From: Trema orientale
Lineage: Eukaryota; Streptophyta; Magnoliopsida; Rosales; Cannabaceae
DNA: 64,000 nt
Direction: 5' to 3'
Assembly (NCBI GenBank): GCA_002914845.1
Contig: JXTC01000550.1
Coordinates: 59,963-123,962, forward strand
Shown: positions 1 through 13,500 of the stretch, in pieces
Position numbering within the stretch: position 1 is the first letter of the stretch
Layout of the letters: the number at the start of each line of letters is the position of its first letter
Notes under the pieces: model-generated
Seen by the model: only the letters and a program-made list of their open reading frames with translations
What the model was told of the DNA's origin: nothing
The model's database searches: none
Program-made: the position numbers and the translations under genes

Positions 1-1232
1 AAATAAAATAAAAATTATATAATTTATAGTTTAATTTTAAATAAAAACAAAATATAAAATATAAAAGTAGTTGTAGTAGTAATACGATGACGGAGAGTTG
101 AGTTTGTGAATTGAGTTTAGCTGTTTAGAAAGAGAAAGAGAGAGAGAGAGAGAGAGAACGAGAATGAGAGGTTTGGGGGGCTTACGTCTAATTTTTAAGG
201 TTTTAGGGTGCTGCCCCTGTAAATCCACCACCATTACTGCGTGCTTTTCTTACACGTGTCTGTGTTCTTCGTACACTGCAGAACGTTGTCGTTTACCATA
301 CGCCACGTCGTTTTCTCCGCAAATTACAGAACGACATGATTTATGCTCTTTTAGCACTAACGACATGATTTATGCTCTTTTAGCACTAACGACATGTCGT
401 TTACACATAGGTCGTTTTGTCGATTTTTACGTTTTTTTTTCACCTCACTTCCTTGACACAAAGTACCAAAGCGGGTTCATATTATCAGAAGATTTAAATA
501 GAGAAATAATTTCAACCTTGAGTATACCCTCTCAAAGTTTAAGTATCATATTTCTAGTTAATCCCAGTGAAAAAGGCCTATACTTTTCGGGTCATTTTAT
601 AAATACGTTCATCATATTATATTTCAGGTTCATCTATAAATAATTATCAGCTTTATGGTGGGATTAGACTGTCACCACATGTATGTTTCTTGGTACTGTT
701 TTCTGCATGTTGGTAACGAATCCTTAAGATATATGGTGTTCAAGTGTGCACCTGTTAAACATGTTATGGTTTGTAATGTTATTTGAAAAAAAAAAAAAAA
801 CAGAAACAATCATAAGGTGTGACAAACTTTTGTTAAGAATTTGTTAATATGATCCGTGATAAATGATGTTTGCTTAAGAAAATTTTGAGTACTTGGAGCA
901 TCTTTAAACAAAATTAACCTCTGTGAAAAATTCGTAAGGAAATAATTCTTCTGTCTCTGTGAATTTTGACCCTAATGATTAAATGGTACCAAGCTACAAC
1001 TTGATAGAAAATAAATTCTCCAACTTCTATAGCTTAAATACTACTGCTGATGCTACACTATTTACCTCTTTACTCTTTTCTCTTCTAAGTTTAACTTGGA
1101 TTAGCAAGCTGATAAATTCAAAATTCATGTGTTCCTATATCCTTCTACCAACTATGATTACACAAATAATATGGTTCTTTGTTACAAAGGGTATGCCTAC
1201 AACTCTAAACTATTTTGACTAGTTTAAAAAAT
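1..1232. other. Intergenic, no gene supported
   Basis: AT-rich DNA downstream of the CHX28-like gene. It contains a GA dinucleotide run (about 127-156) and a perfect 29-bp tandem duplication (about 330-388, unit beginning cgacatgatttatgc). An open frame on the plus strand at 164-643 shows no recognisable domain and crosses the duplication, so I do not call it a gene. Confidence 0.6.
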
Positions 1233-4200
1233 TTACATGATAGAGAAGTCATCATCAAGCCCATCTAGTTCTCCTTTTAGATTATGTTGTTGGATGATTA
1301 GAACTGATGTTGTAGCTGAGAAATCAGATCCTGAAAGGACATCTCCAATTGGACCTAATTCGGGGCACTGCTGCCAATCATTCATCCCAAATGTCAACAC
1401 AGAGTTCACTCTTCCCCCTCTGCCTACTATAATAAGTGAGTACTGTCCTTCAAAGGACCTCAAAGTGGAATATGTCTCTGCTGAATTTGCAAGATGCTTC
1501 TCCATGTATGCAACGTGACCACTTCCAACATATTTTTCATAAAAGTCGGCGAAACACTCGTCATCGAGATTGGTTTCTTCCTCCTGCTCAGAAATGTTGA
1601 TCCTGTAATTGCCAGCCCTTCTTGAGGCATTATCTGAGTTGGTGTCCACCAAGAACCTTATCACTGTGAGTTTAACTCCAGGATGTCGTGCTACACGACT
1701 GGCATAGGCTAGTGCTTCTCTATCATCTTTGCCACCAATGAAGATGACAGCCACATTGAGAGATACATATGATTTTGATATCTTCTCGAGCAATCCGAAA
1801 CCCCTGTCGACAAGAATTCCCACTGAACAAGGTGCATTCCTCAGGACCTGTTTAAGACACAGACGTCATTAAGTGATGTGCAGAAAACAAATTGGATTGT
1901 AAGACTGTGAATGAGATCGAAAATTTTCGCATATATCAGACTTTTCGATAATATAGAAATGAAACTCTTTTGTCACCTTGACACAAACTTCATATTTATA
2001 GTCTATAACAGATATTATCTTTCTATCTGAATTACTAGTGATAACATATTTAGGAATTACTAGTTTTTCATGCTTGCAGGTCGGGCAAGATGATATCGAT
2101 GCAGATTCTAAGTAAAACAAGTTGTATAGTCAGTGATGGGACTTCCTGCTGATGCTTGTATGGTCATTCCAAGATGTAATTTGGCCAGTCTAGAGAAATT
2201 CCAGGAAGCTGAAAACGTTTTGACGTTAGCAATATTGATATAAATTACCTTACGGTTCACATATCGAAAACCAGATTGGCCTCCATCTAGTGTCCCGTCT
2301 GCACGCAGGCTCTTGTGAAATGGCAATATGATGAGAGCTACCATTAAGTCCTCTGCCAAAATGCAAACATCTTGGGGCAAGCCACTGAATGTCGAGAGTG
2401 CAAGCATTCGTCTAAGGGTGATACCATCGCCATTCTCATCTACATAAGCTTCAACTGCAGCTGTGACTTCATTTCTCTTTTCTACCACTCCCTTGTCTGT
2501 CACAGTCACAGTGTCTGGTCCATCGCCTTTCACTAACGTGGCTGCTATTTCATTTGTGAGCTCAATCATGTCAGTAACATATACCACAATTCCAGGATCA
2601 GCTGCCCCTTGAGATATTTCCATGAAGTTTATGGTACTAGGCACATTTTGAGGCCCATGAAGGCACAACAATATTCTGAGTTCATTTGAAGGATCAAGCA
2701 ATTGAAGTGCCATCCGATGAGTGGGAGCTCGTTTCCTCGCACGTTTGATGATTTGCGCCACAACTGATGGTGCATGCACCACAGTGAAAAAGATTGCTAT
2801 TACCATTACTATACTGGTTGAAGTAGATGTTGTTCCAGCCTACACTTTGCCAAGAACAAAATTCAGATTGCAAAAAGGATTCCAACAGGCAAGAAAATGG
2901 TGGCTAATGCCTACTCATCAATTTGGTGTTTCATAAAAAATGGGAGCATGTGTGTGAAAATATTGCATACTTGCACAAAATGAGTTACACGGATTCTATT
3001 AGCAAAACAAAAAGAAAACTCAGATAAAAGGTTTAGAGACGAACTGTTTTTGCAGCAATAGCCAAATAAATGTGATAATGGCCTTTGGTGGTAAGAAGCA
3101 AGCCAAGTGCAACAGACTCAGGCCAGTTGAATCCTAACATAGCCCCAGAGATGACTGTTCCTACAACTTTCCCAATGGTTGCTATACCAAAGAGCACAAA
3201 TAATCTTGCCCAGGTCATGAAATGGCCAGGTTCAAACTCCCCCAACTTAGCCTCATACCCCATCCAGAAGAAAAAAATTGGGAAGAAAATGGTATTCAAC
3301 AAATAGTTAATCTTGCTAACCACCCATTTCGACACTCTCCCTTCCCTTGGTAAACAGATTCCTGCCATGAATGCACTCAGAATGGGACTGTATCCATATA
3401 CAGGAGAGCAGAAGCAAATCAAGGTTATGAAAGCAACAGAGAGCACCAAATGTGATCCTTTCAGTGGTTTGCCTTCTGGGTTTTCATTGTTGACCCAGTT
3501 CATGAAAATTGGTGACAAAGTGGCTGCAACCACTGTCTGAAACAATAATGCGCAAGCCATCTGAATAGCTATTCGAATTCGAGAAAAGGAATGTGAAGTT
3601 TGCTCATCACCCTTCTCAATTGGATAAATGATATAGCCAAGGGAGATAACAAGAGTGGATATAAAGTCAGAGTGCATTCCAGCAGCAATAACAAGCCTTC
3701 CTATGTCAGACTTGCCTATTTTGAGGCTGGTTATGAGGCGTGTCAGTACCGGAGAGGCTGTGCTAGAGAGGACAGTGGAGAGGGAGAGGGTGAAGGCAAT
3801 CTCAAATTGCCCTGTGTAATGCATAAATGGGATTACAGCACAAGCTAAGATGAATGTGGAAATCATTCCAGCATAAGCCACTTTAGCATCCTTAGTTGGT
3901 ACCTTAAAGAGTACATATGGATCCATTTCTATTCCCAGCGCAAACATGTAGCAAATCATTCCAAAATCAATAATGAATCTCAAGGTTTTAGCTGTAGAGT
4001 AGTTTACTGCTCTCTGTATGAACCCCAAGTTTCCAATAATCAAACCCACCTGCATACAGATAAAAAGAATACAAAAATTATTTACAGAAAGCAAAATTGT
4101 TGTCCTACTCTCAGATCTCTGAGATATGATTATTGCAGATATTCCACTTGTTTAATACCTCTAAACTTCATTATGGCAAATTCAGTTTTGATTTATTCTG

Positions 4201-4850
4201 CTCAGATGCAAAAAAATTGGTTTTCTTGTCAACATCCCACCATAACGCACAAACGAGTCTTACAACTCAGGAAACTACACAAGATCCTAAACCAAAATCA
4301 AGCTAAAATAATTCATGTTCATCTCTCTTCATATATTTGTCTTCTATCACAAAGAGATACATTGCAACTCTAGAATCATTGGGTGTGGTATGTTGTAACC
4401 CGTTACTTCTTGTATAGGATGATATTATCTGAATACCAAGCCTAGTTATAGACCTCCAATTATTCTATGAAGGAAAGTTTTAAATACTAATCCAAATGTT
4501 CTAGGCAAAAGTCATATTAACATAATAAAATTCAGAATGACATACATAGAAATTATATAACGAACAGAAACAATGCCTCATACTATAGGAAAAAATACAT
4601 ATATAATATATAGTATCAAATTTCCACCCAAAAAAAAAAAAAAAGGAAGTCATACAAATGTATCTGAGGTGATCCTGGGTTGTGAAAATGGCCTTAAAAC
4701 GAAGTGGAGAGCATTGCAGAGACCGGCAATTAAGAAAAAACCCAAGAGATTAATTGCCACTTTGGTGAAGAGTTCAGTGAGTCTCCCCCTGCATTGGCTA
4801 TCTCCAAAGGAGAAGCTTCCAAAATCATTAATGGTGGTGTTAGAGGCCAT
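1233..4850 (-). CDS. CHX28: Cation/H+ antiporter, CHX28-like
   Basis: A monovalent cation/proton exchanger of the CPA2 family, expected in an endomembrane or plasma membrane. Four exons read in phase: 4850-4656, 4049-3045, 2839-2249 and 1847-1233, giving 801 aa. Every intron is phase 0. Residues 66-400 carry the hydrophobic Na+/H+ exchanger core, with the family's GLIIGNLG-type start, FALGIEMDP and SSTASPVLTRL segments. Residues about 425-800 are the hydrophilic CHX tail with two nucleotide-binding-like halves (LRILLCLHGPQNVPS; VAVIFIGGKDDREAL). The length fits the Arabidopsis CHX28 subfamily as I remember it. The donor ending exon 2 (ACA|GTTCGT) is weak, but it is the only phase-compatible choice I found and the next exon resumes the conserved TSTSI segment. 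Subfamily assignment is from recalled similarity; the CHX family itself is clear. Confidence 0.88.
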
Positions 4851-5851
4851 TCTTCTCTCTTCCTCTTCTTATTACACATTCACTTACAATAATCACTTTC
4901 CTCAAAGATAAGCTTCCTTGTTTCTCTTTCTTTTTTTTTTTCTTTTCTTTTCTTTTCTTTTCCTTTCCTTTTCTTTTCCCTCTTTTTTCCGTTTGTTGAT
5001 GGGCAACGTCAAAGCGACCCATTCTTCAACTCCCAAAGACATAGTTAGTGGCTGTAAATGATTGCGGTGTTTGAGGAGAAAACGTAGGAGTGGTGCCAGG
5101 ACAATGAGCCATGTCATGCAGACACAAATTTTTGTCTCAGGCTCAGCAGAAGAAATGGGAGGATGACAAATCTGTAAATCATCCATAAACTCCTCCAAAT
5201 GTGACTAGCTTTTGGCTTTTCATTCACCTAATATATGAGAGGAAAATTTTAATGTATATAATTTAATTTCGTTATAACTAAGAAAGAAAAACAAAAAAAA
5301 AAAAAGAAATTGCTATTGGCATACAGCCTACAGCCTACAGGTGTCATGTGCCGATGATGTCCATGCAGCCATGCAGGTTAATTATTTATTTATATGTTCT
5401 CTGTGTGACCGAATAAGTTCATTGTTAGCCCAAGATAGCCAATCAATAAATGAGCATGTTTTATTGGCATTTATACAGATATATGAATCAACATATCCAA
5501 AAAATAAAATAAAATAAAAAATCTAAAAGAAAATTCTTACTGAATACTACAACATGTAGTAATAGTTCCTCTTCAAGGCAAAACGACATGTCTTTTGTCG
5601 GATTTAGTTCTAAATCTTTCATGTGAAACGACATGTTATGCATCCATAATGATGATGGACCCTGGTGTGTTATCCATCATCCATCTTCCACTTCCACTTC
5701 CACGCAAAAACATGCAAAAAAAAAAAAAAAAGAGAGATAATAATAATTTCAGAATACATCAATAGAAATCACAATTGTGAAAAATTTAGTAATTTATGCA
5801 CACGATGAATCTTATTTAGCTCAAGTAAACAAACAATTCTCAATTCATATG
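4851..5851. promoter_or_regulatory. CHX28-like 5' leader and upstream DNA
   Basis: Upstream of the CHX start on the minus strand lies a long purine tract (the plus strand is pyrimidine-rich at about 4919-4988), then a minus-strand frame of 98 codons (5198-4902) that ends about 50 bases before the CHX start and could be an upstream ORF if the leader extends that far. Beyond 5230 the DNA is AT-rich with A-runs and no gene signal. No convincing TATA box was assigned. Confidence 0.35.
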
Positions 5852-6423
5852 TAGGAATGGCAACGGGACAGATCGGGGACGGTTTTTTAATTACTATCCC
5901 CATTTCCGAAAGTCAATCACAATACTATATCCGCCCCATTAACCATTCTTTTGGATGCGGGGATGATGTGGGTATTAACCAATGGATAACGAAGAAAACC
6001 GCGGTTACCTATTACCCATTGATAATATTAAAATATTAAAAAATTAAGATGAAAATACTAAATCCTTTTCATAATCAACAAAATATTAAACACAACAATA
6101 TACTAATAATTTTTAAACTCTAAAATTTAAATATATAAGTACATATAACTCTCCAAAATTATTATTTTACCAAAGATATAATAATATAGATAGTGTAAAA
6201 TTAAATAGATATTTATATGTATAATAATTTTTTTATGTAAATATATATATCGGGGCGGGAACGGTGCGGATTATACTAATACTGTCCCCGCACCATACCC
6301 GCATATTAACGGTACGGTTATTTCCCGCCCCGGTCATTTTTCCCGCTTGAGCGGTTTTTTTCCTCCCTATTCGGATCGGATAACTACGGATACCCGTATC
6401 CATAGGTTATATTGCCATCCCTA
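5852..6423. mobile_element. Non-autonomous hAT-like DNA transposon
   Basis: A 572-bp element. It starts taggaatggcaacggg and ends ...ttgccatcccta, so the termini are imperfect inverted repeats (taggRatggcaa). It is flanked by an identical 8-bp direct repeat, ttcatatg, at 5844-5851 and 6424-6431. An 8-bp duplication is the hallmark of the hAT superfamily. There is no transposase frame inside. The ends carry GC-rich 'cgggg/ccccgcc' stretches that also pair. It sits in the interval between two divergently transcribed genes. Confidence 0.88.
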
Positions 6424-6431
6424 TTCATATG

Positions 6432-6891
6432 TAACTTTTTTAATTAAAAAAATAATAAAAAAAATGAGGAAGAACAAAACAATAAATAAAATAATTGAGG
6501 GGTCCCACTCCCACGAGGTCATAATCCCTGTATTAAGTTGTTAAGAACCCGCCAAGTATAGCCGTTGGCGCGAGTTTTGAGTTATATATGGAAATGGAAT
6601 AGAGAATATGCGTGATAGATAAGAGTAGTAAGCTTTTTTCCTTCTCCAATGGAGAATCTCTGTGATCCGATGCTCTCGCGCTCCTCCTCCACCTTCCCCA
6701 GATTTTCCTTCTCGAACAAAATTATTTTACGTTTCTGATCAATCCTATTCCAAAATTATACACACATATACAGAATGTTTATATAACTGTAAGTGTTATG
6801 ATCTATACATATATATATATATATACAACCAGGTTTTGAGAAAGAGATAATTTGGATGAATTAGGGCCAAAACCCAAAAAAAGAAAGAAAA
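6432..6891 (+). promoter_or_regulatory. EFR3-like promoter and 5' leader
   Basis: The 460 bp between the hAT-like element and the EFR3-like start codon. A TATA-like stretch (gttatatatgg) lies near 6580 and an AT dinucleotide run at about 6808-6825. The leader just before the ATG is A-rich. No other site could be supported. Confidence 0.3.
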
Positions 6892-7081
6892 ATGGGGGCG
6901 ATTTCTCGACAGGTGTTTTCTGTGTGTGAAAGTCTTTGTTTCTTTTGCCCTGAATTGGGTGCCAGATCCAGGCATCCCGTTAAACGCTACAAGAAGTTAC
7001 TCGCAGATATATTCCCTCGTTCTCAGGTTACCCTTTTCTTTTCTTTTCTCTTTTTTTTTTTTTTTTTTTTGGTGGGTTTTG

Positions 7082-7112
<31 letters not shown>

Positions 7113-7510
7113 GTGTGTGTCTCATATGTTGGCAGGATGAAGAACACAATGACCGTAAGATTGGAAAACTATGTGAATACGCCTCGAAGAACCCTCTTCG
7201 TATCCCAAAGGTACTAGCTTTTTCCAATACAAAGGTAGAAAAACTACTTACTAGCTGTATATGGGTCTATATATATACTATAGTTGATAATGACTTGGTG
7301 TAATGTTTAACTTTCAGATTACGACTTCTCTTGAGCAAAGGTTTTACAGGGATCTGAGAAATGAGCAGTTTCAATCTGTCAAAGTTGTCATGTGTATCTA
7401 CAGGAACTTGTTGGCTTCATGTAAGGACCAAATGTGAGTTCTCTACTTTATAATAAATTTAATGATAGGATTAATAAAGAAAGGAAAAAAGAAAGTGAAA
7501 TATGTTGAGA

Positions 7511-7543
<33 letters not shown>

Positions 7544-10500
7544 ACCTTAATCTGGCGCCTTAGACCAACTCGGCCATCTCAACGAATGTTCTGTTTGATT
7601 AGTATGACTAAGGACAAACCATTTAAATCGTTATCTAACATGTACACAAGTCATGATTAGATTAGTTACATCGTGGCAGGTCGTTGTTCGCAAGTAGCTT
7701 GCTTAGTATTGTACATATTCTACTTGATCAAACATTACATGATGAACTACGTATTCTAGGATGTCAAGCTCTCTTTGACTTTGTGAATAATCAGGTGAGA
7801 CTTGTCATTATGTTCTTTCTCGTTAATTTCTGAAATTTCTCAAGTGGGCATGATTATTTATTTATTTATTTTAAATTTTTTAGTTTGAAAACTATTTTCC
7901 TAAGAATTTAAGCCTATGGAACATGTTTTTTTCCGCTTGTTCAGAGAGATGGTACTTACATGTTCAATTTAGACGGCATGATTCCAAAACTTTGTCTTTT
8001 AGCTCAAGAAATGGGGGAAGATGATAGGGAACAATATTTGCGTTCAGCTGGTCTTCAGGCCCTTTCTGCAATGGTACACTTTGAAATTATTATTTAAAAG
8101 TACAATGAGTGCAATGGAACAATAAACTGGTTTACTGTGGATAACGATTGCATTAGTTAACGAAAAAGATGTAGGATGTGCATGTTGCAATGTGTGGGTT
8201 GAGAATGTTCAACATTAAGAAAGAAAATAATAATAATAATAATAATAATAAAGTGCCAAATGAATCTTTAAGGAACTAGGATCAGCAAAGTAAAAGATAT
8301 CTCATCTTTGGTTATCATGATGTGTGGCTTCATCATCACATTCTTATAATTTATATCATGTATGTAAGTTCAATTTGCTTTTAGATTTGAATTTTGGACA
8401 GATAATTTCTATTGACACTCAAGTACAACATTCATTGTGCAGGTTTGGTTCATGGGTGAATTCTCTCACATTTCAGCGGAATTTGACCATGTAAGTACTG
8501 AACTTGCAATCTTCCTTTGTTACGTTCTTAATCATTTACTTTCGTACTTACGCATATTTACATTGGCTGTTTAAAGTAGCTAAGGCATTGACAGTCTTAC
8601 TCATTCACTTTCATACTTACGCAGAATTACAATTGCCATTTTGAATAGTTAGCTCGTCTAATAAGCTTAATTCTTACTAGTTCACTGACCTGCATTAAAT
8701 GTGAGTCAATCTGTGTGTACTAGAAGAGCTATTAGAAAAATATGCAAACGAAGAACCCTTTGATGGACTGCAGATAATCCCATCATCACACAATTTCCCT
8801 TTGTACTTTTTAAATTTCTTTCTCTTTAAAATAAACTGTTTTGATGATAGGATACAAGTATTCAGAGTATTTATTTGTCTTTGTTGACTACTGTAATGTT
8901 TGATTTTCCGTGAGTGTGTCCTCTTTTATCCTCGTTTGCTTCTGATAAAACTCTTTTTTTAAGAAAGGTCATTTCAGTCGTCTTGGAGAATTTTGGAGAT
9001 GTGCAAAAGAAATCAAATGCTTTTATTCATGATAGCAAAGATTTCCAGAGTGGAAGTGAATGGTCGGAAGAGGACTCGTATTCATCAGTACCCATGACAA
9101 GGATTTCATCTTGGAGGATGATAGTGAGTGAGAAAGGCGGACTTAATGTGTCCATGTAATTCTGCTTATCACAATACACAGTACTTAGTTATGCATCTTG
9201 CTGCTTGAGATTATGTAGGACTTGATATCCATGTGTTCTTGTATTTCAATAACAGGGAGGATAAAAGGAACCCCAGATTTTGGTCAAGGGTATGCCTGCA
9301 TAATATTGCAAAGTTAGCCAAGGAAGCTACAACTGTACGAAGAGTTTTGGAGTCTTTATTCCGCTACTTTGATAACTCCAATCTCTGGTCTCCTTCTCAT
9401 GGACTTGCTCTTTCAGTGTTGCTGGATATGCAGTTAATAATTGAAAACATGGGTATCTAATTCCTTGAAATGCTCCTTGAATGTTGTTCCATTGGAAACT
9501 TAACCAGTCTTCTAAGCTCTTAATTTAGAATCACTGTTTCGGTAGGCATTCTGATGTATTTCGTGTTATTGTCTTTTGATCCATTTTCAGGGCAGAACAC
9601 ACATTTTTTGTTGTCCATCTTAATTAAGCATCTTGATCACAAGAATGTTCTTAAAGATCCAAAAATGCAGTTGGAAATTGTTGATGTTGCCACCTACCTT
9701 GCTCAGCAAACAAAGGTTCAACCATCTGTGGCCATAATTGGTGCCTTAAGTGACATGATGAGGCATCTGAGGAAAAGTATACACTGCTCGCTTGATGATT
9801 CTAATTTAGGTGCTGAAGTTACTCGATGGAACCAAAAATATCGAGCAGCAGTCGACGAATGCCTTGTGCAGTTGATACATAAGGTGACCTAATCCTTCAT
9901 GTCTTTTCAAGATAAATGCTGCTTGAATTTGATCAAACCATATGTAGATTTCTATTTCATGATAAGTTAAAGCAATCTGGGAATTCTTATTCTTCTAGAG
10001 CTGAGTTGCCATTGTTATGCTGTGCAGGTAGGAGATGTAGGTCCTGTTTTGGACATTATGGCAGTGATGTTAGAAAACATGTCAAGCATTGTTGTTATGG
10101 CAAGGACCTTGATTTCCGCCGTTTACCGTACTGCACAGATTGCTGCATCCATCCCAAATTTGTCATATGAAAATAAGGCAAGAGTAACCAATTTTCAGTC
10201 CTTTTGACCTCCAAATTCTGTTTTACATTAATTTTCCAAGCTTCTATCTGATTTTTTGTGTCCTTTTTCCCTTTCTTACGTTTTTCTCTTCATAATTTTT
10301 TATAGACTTTTCCTGAGGCACTATTTCATCAATTACTAGTAGCTATGGTCTATTCTGACCCTGAGACCAGGGTTGGTGCACACAGCATATTTGCCGTTGT
10401 TCTTGTTCCATCTTCTGTTTGCCCACGTCCTTGTCCTGCAACTCCCTACTCCGCGAGGAAAAATGATATTCAGAGAACACTCTCAAGAACCGTGTCTGTG

Positions 10501-13500
10501 TTTTCTTCTTCAGCCGCACTCTTAAAGAAACTGAAAAAGGAGCAAAGTGGCTTGAAGGATAACATGTCAAAAAACAGGAAAAGCAAAACTTTAGGGGAGG
10601 ATGAGAAAAAGATCCATAACATCATTTCCAATAGATTGAAGTCCAGTGGCAGCCAAACTTACAATGTGAAAAGGAATCCATCAACTAGAACCGGTGGTGA
10701 CTTCCTAGGAGATGCAAACATCAATAATCCTTCTTTGCTGAACAGATTAAAGTCAACTTACAGCAAATCTTATAGCATGAAAAAGCATCCAGCAACAACT
10801 ACAACTACCAACGTAGGCACTTCAGAAAAAGACTCGGTATAGCTCCCATTGCAATCCTTGTCATATTAGAATCACATGTACATGTGGAACTTTGTCTTTG
10901 ACACTTCTTCATCTGTTCATCATTGTCTTTTCTGACAAGTTTCTTTTATGAAATGTCTGCAGACAGTGTCCCTGAGATTGAGTAGTCGCCAGATTACCCT
11001 CTTGCTTTCAACAATCTGGGCACAATCCATCTCTCCTTTAAATACACCTGAAAGCTATGAAGCAATTGCTCATACTTTCAGCCTGGTCTTGCTATATGCC
11101 CGGTCCAAGGTATATCTTTCACCCTTCCCTTTTGTTTTATTCCTTCGATGAGATTTAGCTGTCAAAGGCTCAAAGTTTGAAAGTCTTTTGTATATTATAA
11201 TAACTGTATTGGGACTCAACACATTACATTTGGGATATCGTTAAGAATATTAAAGAAAAAGAAGTCTTACACCAAGGACGCTTACTAGATAGTTATCAAA
11301 AGACAAATTATGATGCAAGTCACATAGAGGCAATACTACCTGTAACACAGATATAGTTTTGTTATTTGCAAAAGGAAAACTAGTATGTACCCGTTCTCTT
11401 GTAAATGGGAAGACAATATAGTTAATCGCTAAATATATATTTATGAAGTTGGTCCCCGTTGTCTGTTATGTACCTTTTTCTCTTCCTTGTAATTGAGATG
11501 ACATCATAGTTTATCCCGTATATATCTATCAAGTTGGTCCCTATTGTCTTTTATTTTATTTTTCTGGCTAATGAGTTTATTATATATAGAATTCCAGCTA
11601 TGAGACCTTAATTCGGAGTTTCCAGCTTGCATTATCCTTAAGGAGCATATCTCTTGGAGAAGGAGGTAGGCAAATGGAATTACTTACACTATTTATTTAT
11701 CTGTGCAATTCTCTTATTCTTTAGCTATTAGCAACAATAATGCATGGAATTTGGAAAGCTGCTTCTCCTGGTAAGGATTTTTCTCCTGGTAAGGATTTTC
11801 TATGTTTTCAGGTCCACTGCAACCATCACGCCGCAGATCGCTCTTCACCTTGGCAACATCTATGATCATCTTCTCGTCAAAAGTCTACAACATCATCCCT
11901 CTTGTTCCTTGTGCTAAATCTGCACTTACAGAAAAAACAGTACGTGCAACAGTAATATTAAAGCGCTTTTTCTTCATTGTACCATTAAGGTTTAGTCTTT
12001 CTACTTCAACTTCTTGCTCGTCAATTTTGGGTCATCTTCTTGAGTTTTTCATGCATTTTACTCATTCATAATTGTATGGAAAACAAATACTCAATTTCGA
12101 TATAGGCGAAAATACTACTCCATGTTGAAAGTTTTAAAAACGTAAAAGTTATTACCCACTAATCTCAGTACTTTGCTGACATTGTATCAGGTTGATCCAT
12201 TTCTAAAGTTGGTGGATGATTACAAGCTACAGGCTGTTCGTGCAGGATCAGACCAATTGAGAGAAGCTTATGGATCAAAATCTGATAATGAGAATGCTTT
12301 AAACTCACTCTCAATGATAAAAATTACCGAGAGTCAATCGAAGGAATCATTTGTTACCATGATAGTGAAAGCTCTGGAAAAATCATCAGATGTAACCATT
12401 GCATTGTACCCTGAACACGTGGAGAACTTATACTGTGTTGCTTAATATATGTATGGTCATCACGCCACTTTTATACTTTTGAACTGCAGGAGTCATCGGC
12501 AATAAGACAGCAGTTGCTCAGAGATTTTTTGCCTGATGATATATGTCCTTTAGGAGCTCAGTTATTCATGGAGACACCAGGACAAATCTACCAATGTGGA
12601 TTAAAAGATAATGAATCTCCTAACATGGTCAGTTACTCTAATAGATTTTAATTTTTTTTCTTCAATATGCTAGCTACATGTTGTACAGAACGGTACAGTC
12701 TTGCAGGTCGAGCCTCCATTGTTCACAACAGAGGAGGATGTTTTACCCAACGTGTTTGGAAGTCAAACTGACTCTGACACCAAACAGGCCCCGGAAAGTC
12801 ATAGCCTTTTAAGCGTTGATGAGCTTTTGGATTCAGTGAGTGAAAATCGTGCACTTCATTATTATAGGACTTCTTGGTATTCTAGGAAATTAGGCAGAAG
12901 ACGCGCATAAAATAAAGAATATTCAACTTTCAGAATATGGTATTCTAGCTTAAATAGGCTCCTGCAACTTGTTCCATCTACAATTTCATGAACTTTGGAG
13001 ACTATGTCTTTAGAATTCCTATGATAAAAATACTGACAATTATGATATTTTCAGAAACTAGTAGCAAAAGAACAATTTTCTATGATGGAATTTAGCCAAA
13101 GATTATGAATAACAAAAAGTTTAAGGATTATGCAGATTCCCTCTTCTTACATGAAATTCTTCTCAATATGTTCCCATTCTTACTTAAGAAGGTGATTTGC
13201 ATGCAGGTGTTGGAGACAGGACACCAAGTGGGAAGAGTATCAGTCTCAACCCCTAACGACATGCCTTACAAAGAAATGGCTGGCCAATGCGAAGCCCTTC
13301 GAATGGGAAAGCAGAAGAAGATTTATACTTTCATGGCTGCTCAACAGAGGCAAGAAAGTTCAATTACGATTTCTTGTGATTACAACCAGCAAAAGGAAAT
13401 ATCTTCTTCTTCCATTGTGCAACTGGGTTTTCCTATGGTACTTCCTTTTCTTGATATATATTTCCTATAGGTTCATGCAGTACAAATATGAAATCATAAT

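Noticed and set aside
164..643. Plus-strand frame of 159 codons at the window start
   Set aside because: No recognised domain, Cys/Phe/Ser-rich composition typical of chance frames, and it runs through a 29-bp tandem duplication.
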